DNA from: Talinum fruticosum
Lineage: Eukaryota > Streptophyta > Magnoliopsida > Caryophyllales > Talinaceae
Direction: 5' to 3'
DNA: 64,000 nucleotides
Assembly: GCA_021018815.1 (NCBI GenBank)
Contig: JAITYX010000002.1
Span: forward strand, 9,269,001-9,333,000
The position numbers were made by a program, and so were the translations under genes. The notes beneath the pieces are model-generated. The model did no database searches, had not been told where the DNA came from, and saw only the letters and a list, made by a program, of their open reading frames with translations. Of this stretch, positions 1 through 13,221 are shown piece after piece. Positions within the stretch are counted from its first letter, which is position 1; every line of letters starts with the position of its first letter.

Positions 1-302
1 TTTCTTTTTGATAATGTTCTGTAGTTTCTGACTGTTGATTGTCGGTTTCTAATGTAAAAAGATGCATTGTCAATTATTTTAATGCTAAATACCTTAACAT
101 ATACATGCATCTTTTAATGTTTGATTGGAATGCTGCTAAAAGGGCCATTTATAAGCTGGTTTTGTTCAAAGACAGTTCCCTTAAGATGTAATGCCCATGT
201 TTGCGTGATTGGCAAAACTTTTGTGTTCTGTTCTGGGTTTTGCTTTCCTTCTTGTGTTGTTCTGGGTTTCCAGCTTAATCATCAGTTGCGGGTTTTGATC
301 AG

Positions 303-1356
303 GAATGGGAGATGATGAATGATCTTCGAGCAGATGTGGCGAGGCTCCAACAAGGTATGAATCACATGCAGAAGATGCTGGAGGCCTGCATGGACATGCA
401 GCTGGAATTGCAGCGCTCTGTCCGCCAAGAGGTGTCTGCTGCTCTGAATCGATCCAGTGGCGGACAAGGTCTGTCTTTTCTCCTTTTCTTTTGGATCAGG
501 TTGCCTTGATTTTGTTTGCACATTCTCTCTCTGTTGCAAAAGCAATTTGACATCCCCTAATCCCTAAGAGACATCCCTACCCTAAGTGTGGGAGCAGGAG
601 AAAGAATAAAAGAAATGAACAAAACAAAATAGAAAATCTAGGAAACCTTGAAAAGGAGATGAAAGGGATGGTTGGATTGGTTTCTTGGGTGGCAATAAAG
701 GCAGTTGAAGACCTACTTATCCTGGTTTGCAGATATTAAGTTTATTTCATAATTTTGTGACTGGCAAACCGGTGACTTTTCCATCAATTTGCAGATATTA
801 ACGATAAGCAACTATGCTTGTATTTTGTGTGCAGCTGCTGAGACCTCAGAGGATGGATCCAGATGGGGACATGTTAGAAAAGGGACTTGTTGTGTTTGTT
901 GTGACAACCATATCGATTCTCTATTGTACAGGTAACAATCCATCTAATGTTCAAAATTATCTCTTAATCCAGCAAAATTTGAGGGGAGCTAAACGTTCAA
1001 CTAATTAGAAATCATAATATGTCGATAATAGCTCTTAATTCACTCTGATAGCAGTAATACTTACAAGGATAAGGCTGCCTACATTTAGATCTCAATCTCT
1101 CAAAAACGGGACCCACACTGAGAGGGGTCGGGGTTGTATCTGTTGTTGTAAACAGTAAACTAGTTTAATTTCTAGTTTCACATGCATGCACACTCAGTCA
1201 CATTGACTTTTTGCTTGTTGCATGAACTCTTCCTGCAGATGCGGCCACATGTGTACTTGCTTGAAGTGTGCAAATGAATTGGTTCGAGGTGGAGGAAAGT
1301 GTCCATTGTGCAGGGCACCGATTGTTGAGGTGATCCGAGCTTATTCGATACTGTAA
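303..1356 (+). CDS. RING-finger E3 ubiquitin ligase, C-terminal part (5' end outside window)
   Basis: Three exons are readable: 303-468, 835-931 and 1239-1356, with matching phases and a TAA stop at 1354-1356. The first encodes a helical segment ([19 protein letters not shown]...) followed by [10 protein letters not shown]. The second and third encode a C3HC4 [24 protein letters not shown], then CLKC, then KCPLCRAPI, ending [10 protein letters not shown]-terminal RING of this form belongs to plant E3 ligases of the At5g04460 type, which pass ubiquitin from an E2 to a substrate; the substrate is not evident here. Bases 1-302 are intron: an in-frame TAA at 276-278 forces the splice acceptor to lie after it, and CAG ending at 302 fits. 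The upstream exons, normally most of the protein, are missing. Sure of the RING, moderately sure of the subfamily. Confidence 0.88.
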
Positions 1357-3139
1357 ATAAAGAAAATTAGAATTGGGAGGCACAGGGAGGAGGAATGAGT
1401 TTTGAGAAGGGGGACTTGACTGGGATGGTTAACCGCGGTGAAGATAATGAGTGATGAGTTTTAATGGAAGCCACTCTTGTTTCACCACCAGCTACAGACA
1501 GCTAGCCTAGTAAAAGGTTTCCTGGCTTTGTGCCACTGTTTCTCTCTCATTGTATGCTGAATGCATTATGCAGTTGTATAATTGGGATAAACATATGGCA
1601 TCTATTTGATTCTACATTCCTGCCGTAATAAAAATGTGCTCGATTCTTTCCAACTCTGGTTTTGTTGCCCTTCTCCCATCACACCCTCATCAAAGTTTTA
1701 TGTAATATATAGCATTATTGTTGATGATGATTCATGTGCATTAACTCTCTTCCGAGTTTCTTATTCGATGAGCCAAGTTAACGACCATTACATGAGCCAA
1801 GATCAATGGTCGTATTTATGAAGAATTTTCGTATTTCTGTTATTCATAGTTGTACAGAATGTTCTTATTTTTGTTACCAAGTCCTTGAATTTAACTTTGC
1901 TCAGTCTTACATAACCTGAAATGAACCGGCTATCAAGCAAAAAGCCAGAAGGAGAATTTATCCTAATTTTAAGCATTATTTGATTTGATTTATAAATATC
2001 TTTGAGTCCACCATCAAATACCTATATTGAAATCCGTACTCTGGGAATGTTTCAAACGTAACACTCCCTAAATTGTATGGAGGATTTTTTTGTTTGTTTA
2101 TTTAACCTTAGATTGAAAAAATAAATTCTATTGGCTATATGCTTTTTTAATTTTTAATTTTTGTTTTTTTAACCTTAGATTGACAGTGATATGCTACTCC
2201 CTCTATTTCGCAATACTTATCACTTTAAGTAATTTTTTTCGTTTCACAATATCTATTAATATACAATTCCAATGATAGTGATGGCTAGTTTAGCAATTTT
2301 ATTGTTATTAATTGTTTTGTTTTCCTCTCCTTTTATAATTGATTTATTCATTTCCTATAAAACCTTGGAATAACTTAATCTTTTAACACAAATTTTATCA
2401 TTTATTTTGTGTTTTTTATATTCCCTTATAACCAAAAGTGACAAGTATTGTGAAATTGAGGGAATATTCTATTAAAAAAAAAATGTTTTGACAATTTGGT
2501 ATGACATTTTGCTTTAGTCCAAGCTCTATTATTTTTAACTGTAAGGTTAAACGATAAATTGTCAAGAAATATAAATTATAAAAACTGTAAAGTAATTGTA
2601 CCTTGTAAGAAGATGTAAAGAGTAGTAAAAAATTATAAAGACTCGTAAGATGTGTCAACTTTAATCCTCAGAGCACAAAAGAACAAGGTTGTAAGTAATC
2701 CAAGCAAAAACAAAACGTCCAGAGGCGATTTTTCAAATTGTTCGCAGCTCCGGCCATTTTCAATTGAATTTGGATTGGAATTGTAATGATATGAAAGTTG
2801 ATTTTTCTCCAAGACAATAAGAAAATTGATACGAGCTATTGTCAATCTCATCCTCGGATTCAGGTACCCAAAACTTTAGGTACACAAACAATTTCACATT
2901 CACCTCATCCTATATTTACAAGCCTCCGCCTTGTTCTCTTTACAAAAATCTCATCTGGTATACAGAAAGACTGATCTTTTCCAGCCATAATAATGCTGAA
3001 AACAGGGAAAAATTCAATTGGGACTCCGTATCACCCCCCTTCTTCCTTCCTCTCTCTGGGACCGGGGGCAAACTTACGATGTGGAAGAAAGGGTGATGGT
3101 GGAAAGAAAAAAGATATAAGAACCTAGACAAGTGATTTG
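1357..3139. other. intergenic region between convergent genes
   Basis: Holds the 3' UTR of the RING gene (early part) and the 3' UTR of the coiled-coil gene (last few hundred bases). Between them is AT-rich sequence containing one MITE (listed separately) and a short direct repeat, AACCTTAGATTGA, near 2104 and 2171. No convincing gene is seen; the short open frames here lack codon bias and family features. Confidence 0.7.
2197..2464. mobile_element. Stowaway-like MITE (Tc1/mariner type), 268 bp
   Basis: Terminal inverted repeats of about 30 bp are visible. The left end begins CTCCCTCTATTTCGCAATAC and the right end, read on the other strand, begins TTCCCTCAATTTCACAATAC; both continue into CTT(A/G)TCACTTT. 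A TA dinucleotide flanks each side (2195-2196 and 2465-2466), the target duplication expected of Stowaway/mariner elements. The interior is AT-rich and noncoding, so the element is non-autonomous. Family assignment rests on the CTCCCTC end and the TA target site. Confidence 0.8.
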
Positions 3140-6100
3140 TTAAAACCATCTCCTTTTATTATTTGTAGACTTGAGTTTCAATACAAGCTCCTCGCGTTGA
3201 GCCTCAACCTCAGCATATTTGAGGCTCATTTGGAAGTATTTCTCTCGAAGATCTCTTAATTCCATTTCAAGGGCTGACACATCATCAGCATGTCCTGATT
3301 TCTTGGCATTGCCAGAGTTCTTCTGTTCTTCAGATAGAAACCTGAAAAAGATCAACAAGTTTGTGGAGAGATCAGTGCATAGAATTCCATGTAGTAGTAA
3401 GATAGAACTCCACATGCATCAGTACCAGCTGCTACTGCAAATGACGACACAAGAATATATGAATTTTGCCCCTGTTTTTTTCTTTGTTGTTGTTTTTTTT
3501 TTTTTAAATGTAGGGGGTGAGGGGCTAGGGAAACTAGTCAGGCAATAATCAATGCTCATGATCTTCAGTCTTAGAAGTGCTTTACTGGCAGCATCTAATG
3601 CTTTACTCGGTTTCAATCCAAAACTTGTCAGTCCCACACCAATGGGTACCAAATTTGTTCCTTCTTAGCATACCTTTTAAGCTGGCATTTGTACATTTCA
3701 TTTGCCTCCAAAGCTTCAGCAAGTTCATTTTCAAGTGTTTCAATTTTTGATGAATAATCAGTATTTACAGCTCCAGAATCCTGTAATAAGAACAGTGGCA
3801 TATAAAAAACACTAATACTATAAAACAGATGCAGCTTATTAGAAAATAAATCCATGTCAGTGTAAAAAAATAAACGATTAAAAGAAATTATCTATGTGTT
3901 TGTGTGTAGCATCTTCCTGACACTTGGTCTTTTTTGATAAAGAAAGCACAAATTATCTTCATGTGAAATGCTATATTTAAACTGTAACTTCCAGTTTAGT
4001 ACCAGACAACTAGATAAGTAGCCTAGACAAAAAAAGTGAGGTCATTAAGATACATACCCCTGACAGCTGTTTTTCATTTCTGCCGGAAGATATTGTGGCT
4101 GTCGATTCATCATCAAGGTCAGAGGGGTTGCTTACATCATCTTCGATCCCTTGATTCTTCCTTTTCAGCCGTTCTTCAAGGGCTTTAAATTTCTTAAGAT
4201 GCTCTGCTTGGTCCTGCTCAAGATGCTTTATCTTCCGCTGAAGTTCACTATTTGCCCTTTTTACCTTGTTTAGCTCAAACTTTAACTCAGCATCCTGGAC
4301 ATAGAGTGTCTCTCTTGCAGCTAAATCCCCTTCTAATCTCAGAACTTTCTCTTCAAGGGTTAACTTACTGCGTTGACACTCCTCAAACTCTGACAAAGCC
4401 TTCTCCATACTAGAGACTTTCTGGGCAAGAGAATCCTTTTCGATCTTCAGTTTTTCATGTTCTGTGTGTAGCAAGTCCAAAGAAGACTTTGCCTTTTCAG
4501 ATTCAAATTTGGCACTGTTGAGAGAGGTCTTCAGAGCCACAACCTCTCCTTGCAGCGAGGTAGCTCTCCGCAGTTGCTCCTTGAGGCTAGAAACTTCCTC
4601 TGCTAGCTGATGCCTTTCGTAACCAGAAGCTTTCAGATTCTTCTCAAGTCCATTGACGATGCTTTTATGCTTTGCTTCATTACTCTTGAGATTTTCCAGC
4701 AATTTTAAGACCCTATCATGGTCGGCCACAAGAGCTTCTTGTTTCTGTCTAGAAACCTTGAGCTCTCTTGTTAGCTCTTGTACTTTAGCTTCAGAGTCGC
4801 TCAGTTTGCTCTCAGAGCGGACAAATTGTCTTTGCAGTTGTTGAAGAGATACTTCAAGCTTAGCCTTTTCAGTACGTAAAGTAGAAAGTTCAAGCATTGT
4901 AGATGAACCCCGTGCTCATTATTGGCTAAAGATATTTGGTCAATGAGATGTACAAGTTCTCTCTGAACGTTCTCAACTTCAACTACCTTTTGCGAGTACA
5001 TATTAGTTAGCGATATATTTTCTTGCATAATCTTTTCCTTGTATTCTTTATCTGATATAACAAGAGAATCAAGTTCTGACTTGAGGCTCGTCTCCTTCAA
5101 TGAAAACTCCTCCGCCATCAAAGAAATTTCTGATTCTAAAGCTTCAACTTTCTGTGAGCATTCAGAAAACCTCGCAGTTGAGTCTCTTAATTGAGATTCC
5201 ATAGCTGAGTAGCGCGTAACTAATTCCATGTTTTGCCTTTTGAGCTCCCCATTATATTTTTGAAGTGAAGTGCATTCTTCAATGAGATTTTCAGCAGTAG
5301 TTTGCAAATTTGGATTAGCTTGCTTCAGATACTCACACTCTTCTTGAGCTTCTAGCCACCTGTTCTGCAAATCCTGCATTTTCTGTTTCATATCAGCTTT
5401 CTGTGCTTCTATGTCAATCTCTAATCTTTTATCTCATCCCGGAGAGTTGTGACCTGAGACTTCGAATCCCGCAACTCAAGCTGACATGCTTCTTTCTCGT
5501 CCGTTAGATATCTTAACTGAGCCTCAAGAGCAGATATTCTTTCTGTTAACTGCATGTTTTCCTTTTCCAACTCAGATAACTGATGTTCTACTTCGTCTTT
5601 TCCCTTCTCATACTCTGAGGACAACCTTTCAAGCATCACAATCTTCTTTTTCTGCTCCTCTAAACATTCAGAGGACATGCTTTTTTCTTTTTCAAGGCTC
5701 TCTTGCAACGCACAATTTTCCTCCTGAAGGCCTGACATCTGAATTTCAAGGGTAGATAACTGCTTCTTAAGAACTTCAATCTCTTCTTCCTTCAAATGAA
5801 CAGAGGTTAATCCTTCAACTGTTGAAGTTTTCTTTGCCAACTCTTTGGTCAGATCTGAGTTAATTGCCTCGGGTTTATCCAGTGACTGACAATTAGTACC
5901 ATTTGCATATCCATTTGAATTGACATGTTCCATGTTTTGCTGTTCTTCCAGACGAACACGAAGTTTCTGAACCTCATCTTCAAGAAGCATAGTTTTCTCC
6001 TTGAAAGATTGCAACTCAGCCTCCAGGTCACTGCACTTATTCTCAAGATATAGAGTCTGAGCCTCTGACTGTACCGAACTTGCAGCATCTTTGATCAGAG

Positions 6101-9100
6101 CTTCTTTACCACGCAGTTCCTGCTTGAGTTTTAGCAGCTGTGTTCTGAGCTTACTAACCTTAGGTCCACAAGTGCAATCAGGAGTGTCACACGAAGCATC
6201 AACTAAATCATCAGATGAAAAATCCTTTACTGGTCCTTTCAGCTTTACAAGGAGTTGCAAGTTTTCTTCAGTGAGTTCACTGCAGTCATTTTCAAGTTCC
6301 TGTACCTTTGTCCTAAGAAACTCGATCTCTTTGGCTAAATCTATCTCACTTCCAGTCTCGACCTCTAATTCTCTCCCTCTTTGTTCTTTCCCGGCTTCAG
6401 ATAGTTTTGCCTCCAACTTCTCTATCTCATTGTCTTTCTGTTCAACAGTATCCTCGAGCTCCCGAATGGCACTTTCTAGTTCCTCTTGTGTGTCCTGCAG
6501 CTGCTGTAGCTGGAGCTTTATGTTTTCAATGCCCTCGTGATTAGAATCATTGGGCTCAAGATCCGTGCTTGGACCGACTTCTGCACATTCTTCTAACCTC
6601 AATTTCTCAGAAGAAAGATTCTGTATCTCCAATTTCTGTGTTTCTACTATCCCTTCGAGCTCCTGTAAAATGGTCAAGAGCTCAATGTTTGATTCTTGGG
6701 TTTTTGTAGCTGTTCAGTCAGGTTGGCGTTCGATTCTTTAAGAAATATTATCTCTTCCTCCATCTCATGTTGTGCTCCATGATCCACATCCTTGGCCAGA
6801 TCTCCTTCTATGTTTTGTTTCTGAGTAGACTCTTCGAGCAAGACTTTAAGATGTTTAATTTCCTGCTTTAAGCCATCGCACTCTTGTTGTGATGCCGACA
6901 GTTCCATATTGAGAGTTTCCTGATTCCTGGACTGATCTGATAATTCTTTCTTCAGGGCATCCACATCCACCATTAATTTCTTAGCATTTCTTTCCCACAT
7001 TCTTGCCTCAGCTCCGAGTTCCTCAATTGTAACTTCAGCAGCTTCTAGAAGGTCCGTGGAAGACCCACCACGGAAAGAAAGTGATGACATAACGCTTGAA
7101 TTTGGTTCGTTTTGATGCCCATTTGGGCCCGGTGAATCTAGACCCCGAGTATGAAATGAAGAATTATTTGGCCGATTATCATTACTCGCACGAAAACTAT
7201 GGGATGGTCCGCTATTTTGGGACCCAACTGAGTCTTGCCTCTCAATGTGATCGTTCACAGCTCCTGAAGAAGCTCCTGTGGACTCGAAGCTGTGTCGGGA
7301 ATCAGAAGCTGACACACTGGGTTCCTGTTTACAAAGAGAAGTTTTAAGCCCAGATTGTATATGTAAATCAGTTAGTTAATAACCTTTATGTTTGTGAGAG
7401 GTTTTTATGTATTTGGACTTTTCAAATTTTCTTTTACCACGACATCCTATATAAAAACAATAACAAAAGACAATTTAACTATAAAAGAAACAATTTTTTT
7501 ATCACTTTTCTCCCCTCCATATCTCTTTTTCTACAATAGGCAAAACAAGTGTGCACAAACAAAATGGATATGCATTTTGGTCCTGCAAAGCACAGGAAAA
7601 AAGCTAACTTCTTCATCCCATTTAGTCTTACTAGTCAAATGAATAATTTTTCGCCCGTAAATGTATAACAACCACAGTAAGTAACCACCAAGAGTGGATC
7701 TCGCCAGCATGGCATCTAAGAGATCCAAATGTACACAATATTACCCTCTAGTCCTTGATGAGCAGAAAGTTTGCATCCAAAAAACCCAAAAGAAAAAATT
7801 TTGACAAGAGATTCTAAAATGATCTAACATAATCTGCAAACACAATTGCAAGCTTCTAGAAAATATACAAAGGCAGTGCTAGACCTAAGGTGGCCTTACC
7901 TTTAAGCAAACTTCAAAGACATAAGAAAAATTACCACAAGAGGCTGAAGTAAATAGAGTTAAAAGACTCTACAAGCTAAAACAAGAAGTGACAACACTAA
8001 GAAATCCTACAGTCAAAAGGGAGACAAAAAGGCACACAAATACACACTATATTACAAGGAGTTGGGTACAGAGTGTCAAATACTGTCATAGCTCCAAGTG
8101 TCACGGACTCATGGATGACTTCTCAAAATTCCAAATTTATGGCATGGGGACATGGTCCAGACTTTGGTCATAGGTACAAGAACTTTTATATCATATATCA
8201 AAAATAGTTTTTAAGTTAACTGTTTAAGAAAATTTTATAATATTTAAAAACCAAATCCAGTTTTCTGATTAAAGTCGAAATCCTAAAGACTTTGAATTCT
8301 TAGTAACTAAACCATAAGAAAATAAAAGAGATCCTAACAAAGAAAAGTTTGGATAAAAGAACACCAAATGGAGAAAAGTTTGTTTACTTGTCGATGTGGC
8401 AGGCACTAAAGGACTTTAGGCATTGGAAATCTAATTGAAGGCATACCTGCATAAAATATACCGTGACAAATCTGCTTGTTCATCACTAAGAACACATAGA
8501 CAAGCACCCAATAATATGAAATTGAGAGAGGGGAATGTGTATTACTCTACTATAGGTTGCTCGTGCAATGGATGCACTTTCCAAATGGTTGCTGGACGTG
8601 GACCCTGAAGCATCAGATTTGGTTTCCATGTCATCATGATCTGGGCTTCCATCTTCAACATCTATATCAGTTTCTTTGCTCTGTGCATCCCTGTGAAACA
8701 CACGGTTGAAAAATTCTAAGAAGCCATTGAGAGTTAAAAATTGAAAACTATTCTGAACAGCGCACAAACCTAAATTTTGCTTTTGGTGTTAGGCACTGAA
8801 TTCTGAGCTGCAAAGTAATCAGAAAATTGTATCAAATTCAATTTTTAATATACAAGTGAACATTACAATAATGAATAATCAATGAGGGAGAAATCAGAGT
8901 ATCATGCTATATATGAATCAAGCTCTAACATCCCCCACCCCCAAGTGAAGTGGGTACAGGGTGCTATACATTGGGGAAACTAGTTGCATGTAATGAGTAC
9001 AAAACACATATGCTGAAGTCTAGTTCTGCCACAGAGAGATGCAGATGACAGTATGGGAATTCAGCAATGGAAAGGTATAATTGTGGATTTGCGATTTACT

Positions 9101-11218
9101 ACACATTCAATCATTTTTATTCTAATGCTCTCTAAATGCAGAGAATACAAGATGGAACTTGCTCATGACTATAGAAGATAGTGGCAGGAGGGCAGAACAT
9201 TCATGTTTAATAGGATATATTGAAGGCCCAAAAGCCAAAACACAAGCACTCAAACATGGAATATATATTCAACTTAACTTTTTTGGAGTTTAGAGGAATG
9301 TACTTATGCAAAAGCATGGAAAAGATTAATGGGGAGACGACGTACTTGTAGAGATGTGCTGTAGTTGCATTTATTCAACAGCAACGTAAGAGAATTGGTC
9401 GTCTTTGAGCTTGCATGGTCCCCAAGATTAACAGTAGCCTCCCCAAGGATCCCAGAACGAGATGAACCCTGGTATGAAAACAGAGGCCTCAGAATATGAT
9501 AAATATGGAATGTGTGTGTGTCTGTATTTTGTGTGTGTATGCACACATGAGAGAGAGGGGCTATCTAGAAAAATAAAATTAGGAACACACCATGGCGACA
9601 ACAAATTTGAAAAGGCTTCCTTCGAGCTCTTTTGAGTCACCATTCTCTTGAGAAATGAATATTGACTCAGAAAAAGTCTCTGTCCAACGACACGTTCCAT
9701 TTCTCACAGAGGCCTTTCCTGATTTGGCTATTGTCTTCCCTGTTTCAACCGACACTAAAGAAACAAAAAGTCTGTCCCACCCTTTTGGTACCTGCCATCA
9801 AAGTAGAGCGAATAAACAACCATCAAATGCATTTTTAACAAGCAGCACATGATTACCAAGGAAATTACGAAGAGGGATCTTGTCTTAAAGATTAATTAGT
9901 GCTAATCTCATAACTTGTAGCATTCTGCTTAAATTGAACTGCCTTGTACCAATTGTTAAAATGATTGTTGTGTTGTTATTGCTCATTTCTAATACAAAAG
10001 AAAATAGCAATGATCAACCAACAACAATAGCATGTAACAAAAAACTCAACAGCATTATACATTTGAGCATCGTAGCATTCCATCATCTATCTTATATACA
10101 GTCACGGATATCGGGACAAGGTTTGTTTGATTCAGAAGAGTGTTTGAAACACCACTTTCCACCATTTAGCTCCATGTCAGACTGGAGGTAATAATAGGCA
10201 GATGCTTCCAGTATAGGAAACTAACCCTTTGGAGGTAATCACAACTATGGGATATTATAGACATTGCCTCAAAAGAAGAAGAAATTTACAAGCATAAAAT
10301 GATTTGAATTTGGTAATATGGGACCAGCAATCACACAATGATTAAAATTGTCTTCAGCAATAATTCCTTTTTTTTTGGGAGTTGGGAAAGGGGGATCGCT
10401 CTGCATATTGCCTCAATGAAATCAACACATTACAATCTGAATCAGATAGGAACCATGTATGATCTAACCAAAGTCAAAACCCTGCCCAGAGGAAGAGCTT
10501 AAAAAAATACACATCTGAATCAACAAAATCCATTGCTGTTCAACATCTTCTTCTGATTCATCTGGGTTCAGATGATTCTTTCACTCAATGCTCCATCATC
10601 CTAGTAGCTCATCAATGCACATTTAAATCCCATTCTGTCGCCAGAAACTCATACATTGTCAAAACTACAGTCCCCCACATTCCTTTCATCTACCAAATAC
10701 TTCATCAAAGGACTACTCTACTAATTAACTACTAAATCATTGACAATCCACCTAACTCAACTATGTGAATGCTTCCTTAACTACAAATCACACAAAATTG
10801 TGAAACATTAAAAAAAAAATATAGGGCAAAAATCCATTGTAGGAAGAACATGACTCAAGTAGCTAAGAATTCTGACTGTTTGACAATGTTTTTTCAAAAA
10901 TCCCAAAAAAAACCCAAAAATACAGGGCACGGCTAGTTTGACCAATGTCGCAAAATCGAAGCTCAACAAAATGATCAACGGCGAAAAACCCCAAGATCGG
11001 CTAATTTAGAAACATTTCCGACAAGGAGAAAATCACGAAGAAAACGTGGGCAATGAAACGGAAAAAGATCGGAACTTTCACATTGATCGATCCATTGATA
11101 GACAAATGAATGATCGAGATATGAGAAATCCACAAACCTGGATCGCCTGAAAGTTGGAAAACTTGAAATCCAATTTGTCTCGATACCTATCCGACTTATG
11201 CTTGTTCAATTTGAACAT
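3140..11218 (-). CDS. NT-type C2 domain, very long coiled-coil protein
   Basis: Exons, in transcript order: 11138-11218, 9591-9791, 9346-9468, 8770-8807, 8546-8690, 4058-7324, 3674-3780, 3140-3341; all phases agree. ATG is at 11216-11218. Residues about 1-150 form an NT-C2 domain (start [20 protein letters not shown]; later [19 protein letters not shown]). A Ser/Asn-rich linker (about 170-290) follows, then about 1,000 residues of Glu/Leu/Lys heptads. Length is about 1,388 residues. Plant relatives (At1g22060, At1g63300 and At5g41140 type) are annotated only as myosin-heavy-chain-like. The NT-C2 domain is thought to bind membranes, so a membrane-linked scaffold or tether is an inference. The giant exon is interrupted by three one-base frameshifts (6701-6705, 5427-5430, 4908-4911), each in a homopolymer. 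Adding one base at each restores a continuous frame and the correct exit phase, so I treat the gene as functional with base-call errors. Confidence 0.88.
4908..4911 (-). other. apparent 1-base frameshift in coiled-coil gene (C4 run)
   Basis: The coding frame reads SLANNEHG, then drifts into a non-coiled-coil frame that ends in a stop. One extra G in the run gives [20 protein letters not shown], resuming heptad-type sequence. Near residue 1001. Confidence 0.75.
5427..5430 (-). other. apparent 1-base frameshift in coiled-coil gene (T4 run)
   Basis: The coding-strand frame ends [13 protein letters not shown]. One extra A in the run gives [20 protein letters not shown] and continues into the next long frame. 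Near residue 828. Confidence 0.8.
6701..6705 (-). other. apparent 1-base frameshift in coiled-coil gene (T5 run)
   Basis: On the coding strand the frame reads LTEQLQK, then runs to a stop after PKNQTLSS. One extra A in the run gives [20 protein letters not shown] and joins directly to the long downstream frame. Located near residue 402. An assembly error is more likely than a true mutation. Confidence 0.8.
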
Positions 11219-11343
11219 TATCTACCGAGCTAGCGATTGACAATCGCTAGAGGCTAGATTATCAAAATCAGGCGACGACCCAGAAGAGAGAGAATTGTGA
11301 AATGGTGGGAGAAGTGACCTTGGAGGGGAGACGAAGGAAAATG

Positions 11344-11375
11344 GGGGAGAGAGAGAGAGAGAAGGGGGTGATGAG

Positions 11376-11414
<39 letters not shown>
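11344..11414. repeat. (GA)n microsatellite in 5' leader of coiled-coil gene
   Basis: Two GA tracts, about 11346-11362 and 11381-11414, lie 130-200 bases upstream of the ATG on the minus strand, where they read CT. Pyrimidine-rich leaders are common in plant genes and bind GAGA-factor (BBR/BPC) proteins; a regulatory role here is inference. Confidence 0.85.
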
Positions 11415-11416
<2 letters not shown>

Positions 11417-12368
11417 TTTGTGTGTGAGCATTAGCTAGCTGGTGGGATCAGTCGCTGAGTTGGGTTTTCAAATACGTTGGGTTGTCGATATTGGGTGAGA
11501 TGGGATTAGATAACCCTCCCTCCAAAATCTCAAATCATCACAGAAAATGAAAGGGATGTTCCGTTGTTCATGCTTTCTCCTCCTAAATCCCCTCGTAGAT
11601 ATTCTCTCTCTCTGTCTCTCTGTAGTAAACAGTGGTTCTGATTTCTGGGTTTCTTTCCTGGTTTGAATTTCTGGAATTAATTTTAAACCTACACAAAAAG
11701 CTGTCTCAAAATCTTCCACATATTTATTCCATCAAATTTGTAATAAATGATGCATATTACAACCCAAAAAAAGCCCTGATAATTTAATAAATGTGATTTG
11801 TGTAAGTTCAATAAATGTGATTTACTGATTTGCATTTATCAGTCTTCCAAAAAAAAAAGAAGATTTGCATTTATCAGGAAAAAAATATATTACCAGTACA
11901 ATTTATTTCATCATTTATTGCCTTTTTCATACAAATAAATAAATAAATGGCAAAGGATATCATATTTCCAAAGGGGTTGTGTAGTTAAATTTTTCTCCTA
12001 ATTTTCAATTACTTATTTTTTAAAAAAGACCACTTAAATTTGAATGTATTTGTCCGTCAATCATCCAATTCAAAAAAATCAAATACTAGGCATAAAAGAA
12101 CATTGAGTCTCTTTATTGTTTGGACAATTAGGTTTGTTATGTTTTTACTTCAAAAAATTGTCTGTATTTTAAATGTTATATGTCATGTATTGTGTCATAA
12201 ATATTTTTAAGACAAGTTCATCCCCTATAATACATAGATTTGTCCTGGCATAATACACAAATTTATTATTATAAATTCATTAATCATATGCTTATGTTCG
12301 TCTTTTTCATAATGCCCATTTTCATCATTTGCAAGTTTGCAATTATAGTTTCATCTTACTCGGGGTTT

Positions 12369-12544
12369 GTTCGAATTATCGTTTATAAAAGCGTTTATAA
12401 CAGTTAACCACTCATAATTCGCTCATAAACGCTATAACGAGCTCATAAAAGTGCTATTCGAATTCATTGTTTATAAAAGCGTTTATAATCAGTTAACTGG
12501 TCATAATCTGCTCATAAACGCTATAACAACTCATAAAAGTTAGT
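12369..12544. repeat. tandem duplication, about 88-bp unit, with internal TTATAAACGC inverted motif
   Basis: The motif GTTTATAAAAGCGTTTATAA begins at 12381 and again at 12469, so the period is 88. Around it, TTCGAATT, CAGTTAAC and CTCATAAACGCTATAAC recur at the same spacing, with scattered mismatches. GCGTTTATAA and its complement TTATAAACGC-like stretch give each unit some hairpin potential. Possibly the end of a degraded non-autonomous DNA transposon. Confidence 0.75.
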
Positions 12545-12612
12545 TATAACCACTATAATAATTATCCAATATAATAACAAATCATAAACTCACATAATTA
12601 TTTATAATGATA

Positions 12613-12669
<57 letters not shown>
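12613..12669. repeat. (ATT)n microsatellite
   Basis: Nearly perfect run of about 19 TTA/ATT triplets, directly beyond the 88-bp tandem repeat. Confidence 0.95.
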
Positions 12670-13221
12670 GGTTTCATTACTCCATGATAGCCAAAAGGTT
12701 TCAAAGTGTATAGTCTTCCACATTAAATGCTTGACCATGTATCTTGCAATTGAATATTCTTCATTCCGTAACCCAACAACAGAAAGTTTCTCTTTCAGCC
12801 ATCCCTACAGAAATAATACAAAAAAATTGCGGTAGACTAAATTGAGACAAGGAGTGGGGATAACACCTAACGACAAAGAGATTCTTCCACCAACCTGACC
12901 TCGTAGATGATCCCTCAACAATAGGGTTCTTAAAAAATAACTCCCGGGCCTATAACCCAAGTGAACATATAATAAGGGAGTAGTTCTCGATCACACAGCA
13001 TTTTTCTTTGCAGCAGCTTCTAGCCTTCTACTATTAGTGTCCCCAAACCAACTATATATTCAGAGGCCGATCTAGTCATGTAACATTGTGCATCCAATCA
13101 AAATGACGGGTTGAATTGCTATTAGAAATCAACCAATCACGAAAGATGATTGCTAAACTCCAAAGAATAGACTTCTTGAAAACCCAGATTTCTTGAAGCC
13201 GTTGATGATTGTTAAACTCAA

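Noticed and set aside
3219..3548. 109-codon frame opposite the last exon of the coiled-coil gene
   Set aside because: Antisense shadow of real coding sequence plus intron T-runs.
6091..6540. 149-codon Ser-rich frame opposite the giant exon
   Set aside because: Mirror image of Glu/Leu-rich coiled-coil codons; serine richness is the expected artefact.
4058..7324. Coiled-coil gene as a pseudogene
   Set aside because: Only three single-base homopolymer losses, with intact splice sites, intact other exons and continuous heptads; base-call error is the simpler explanation.
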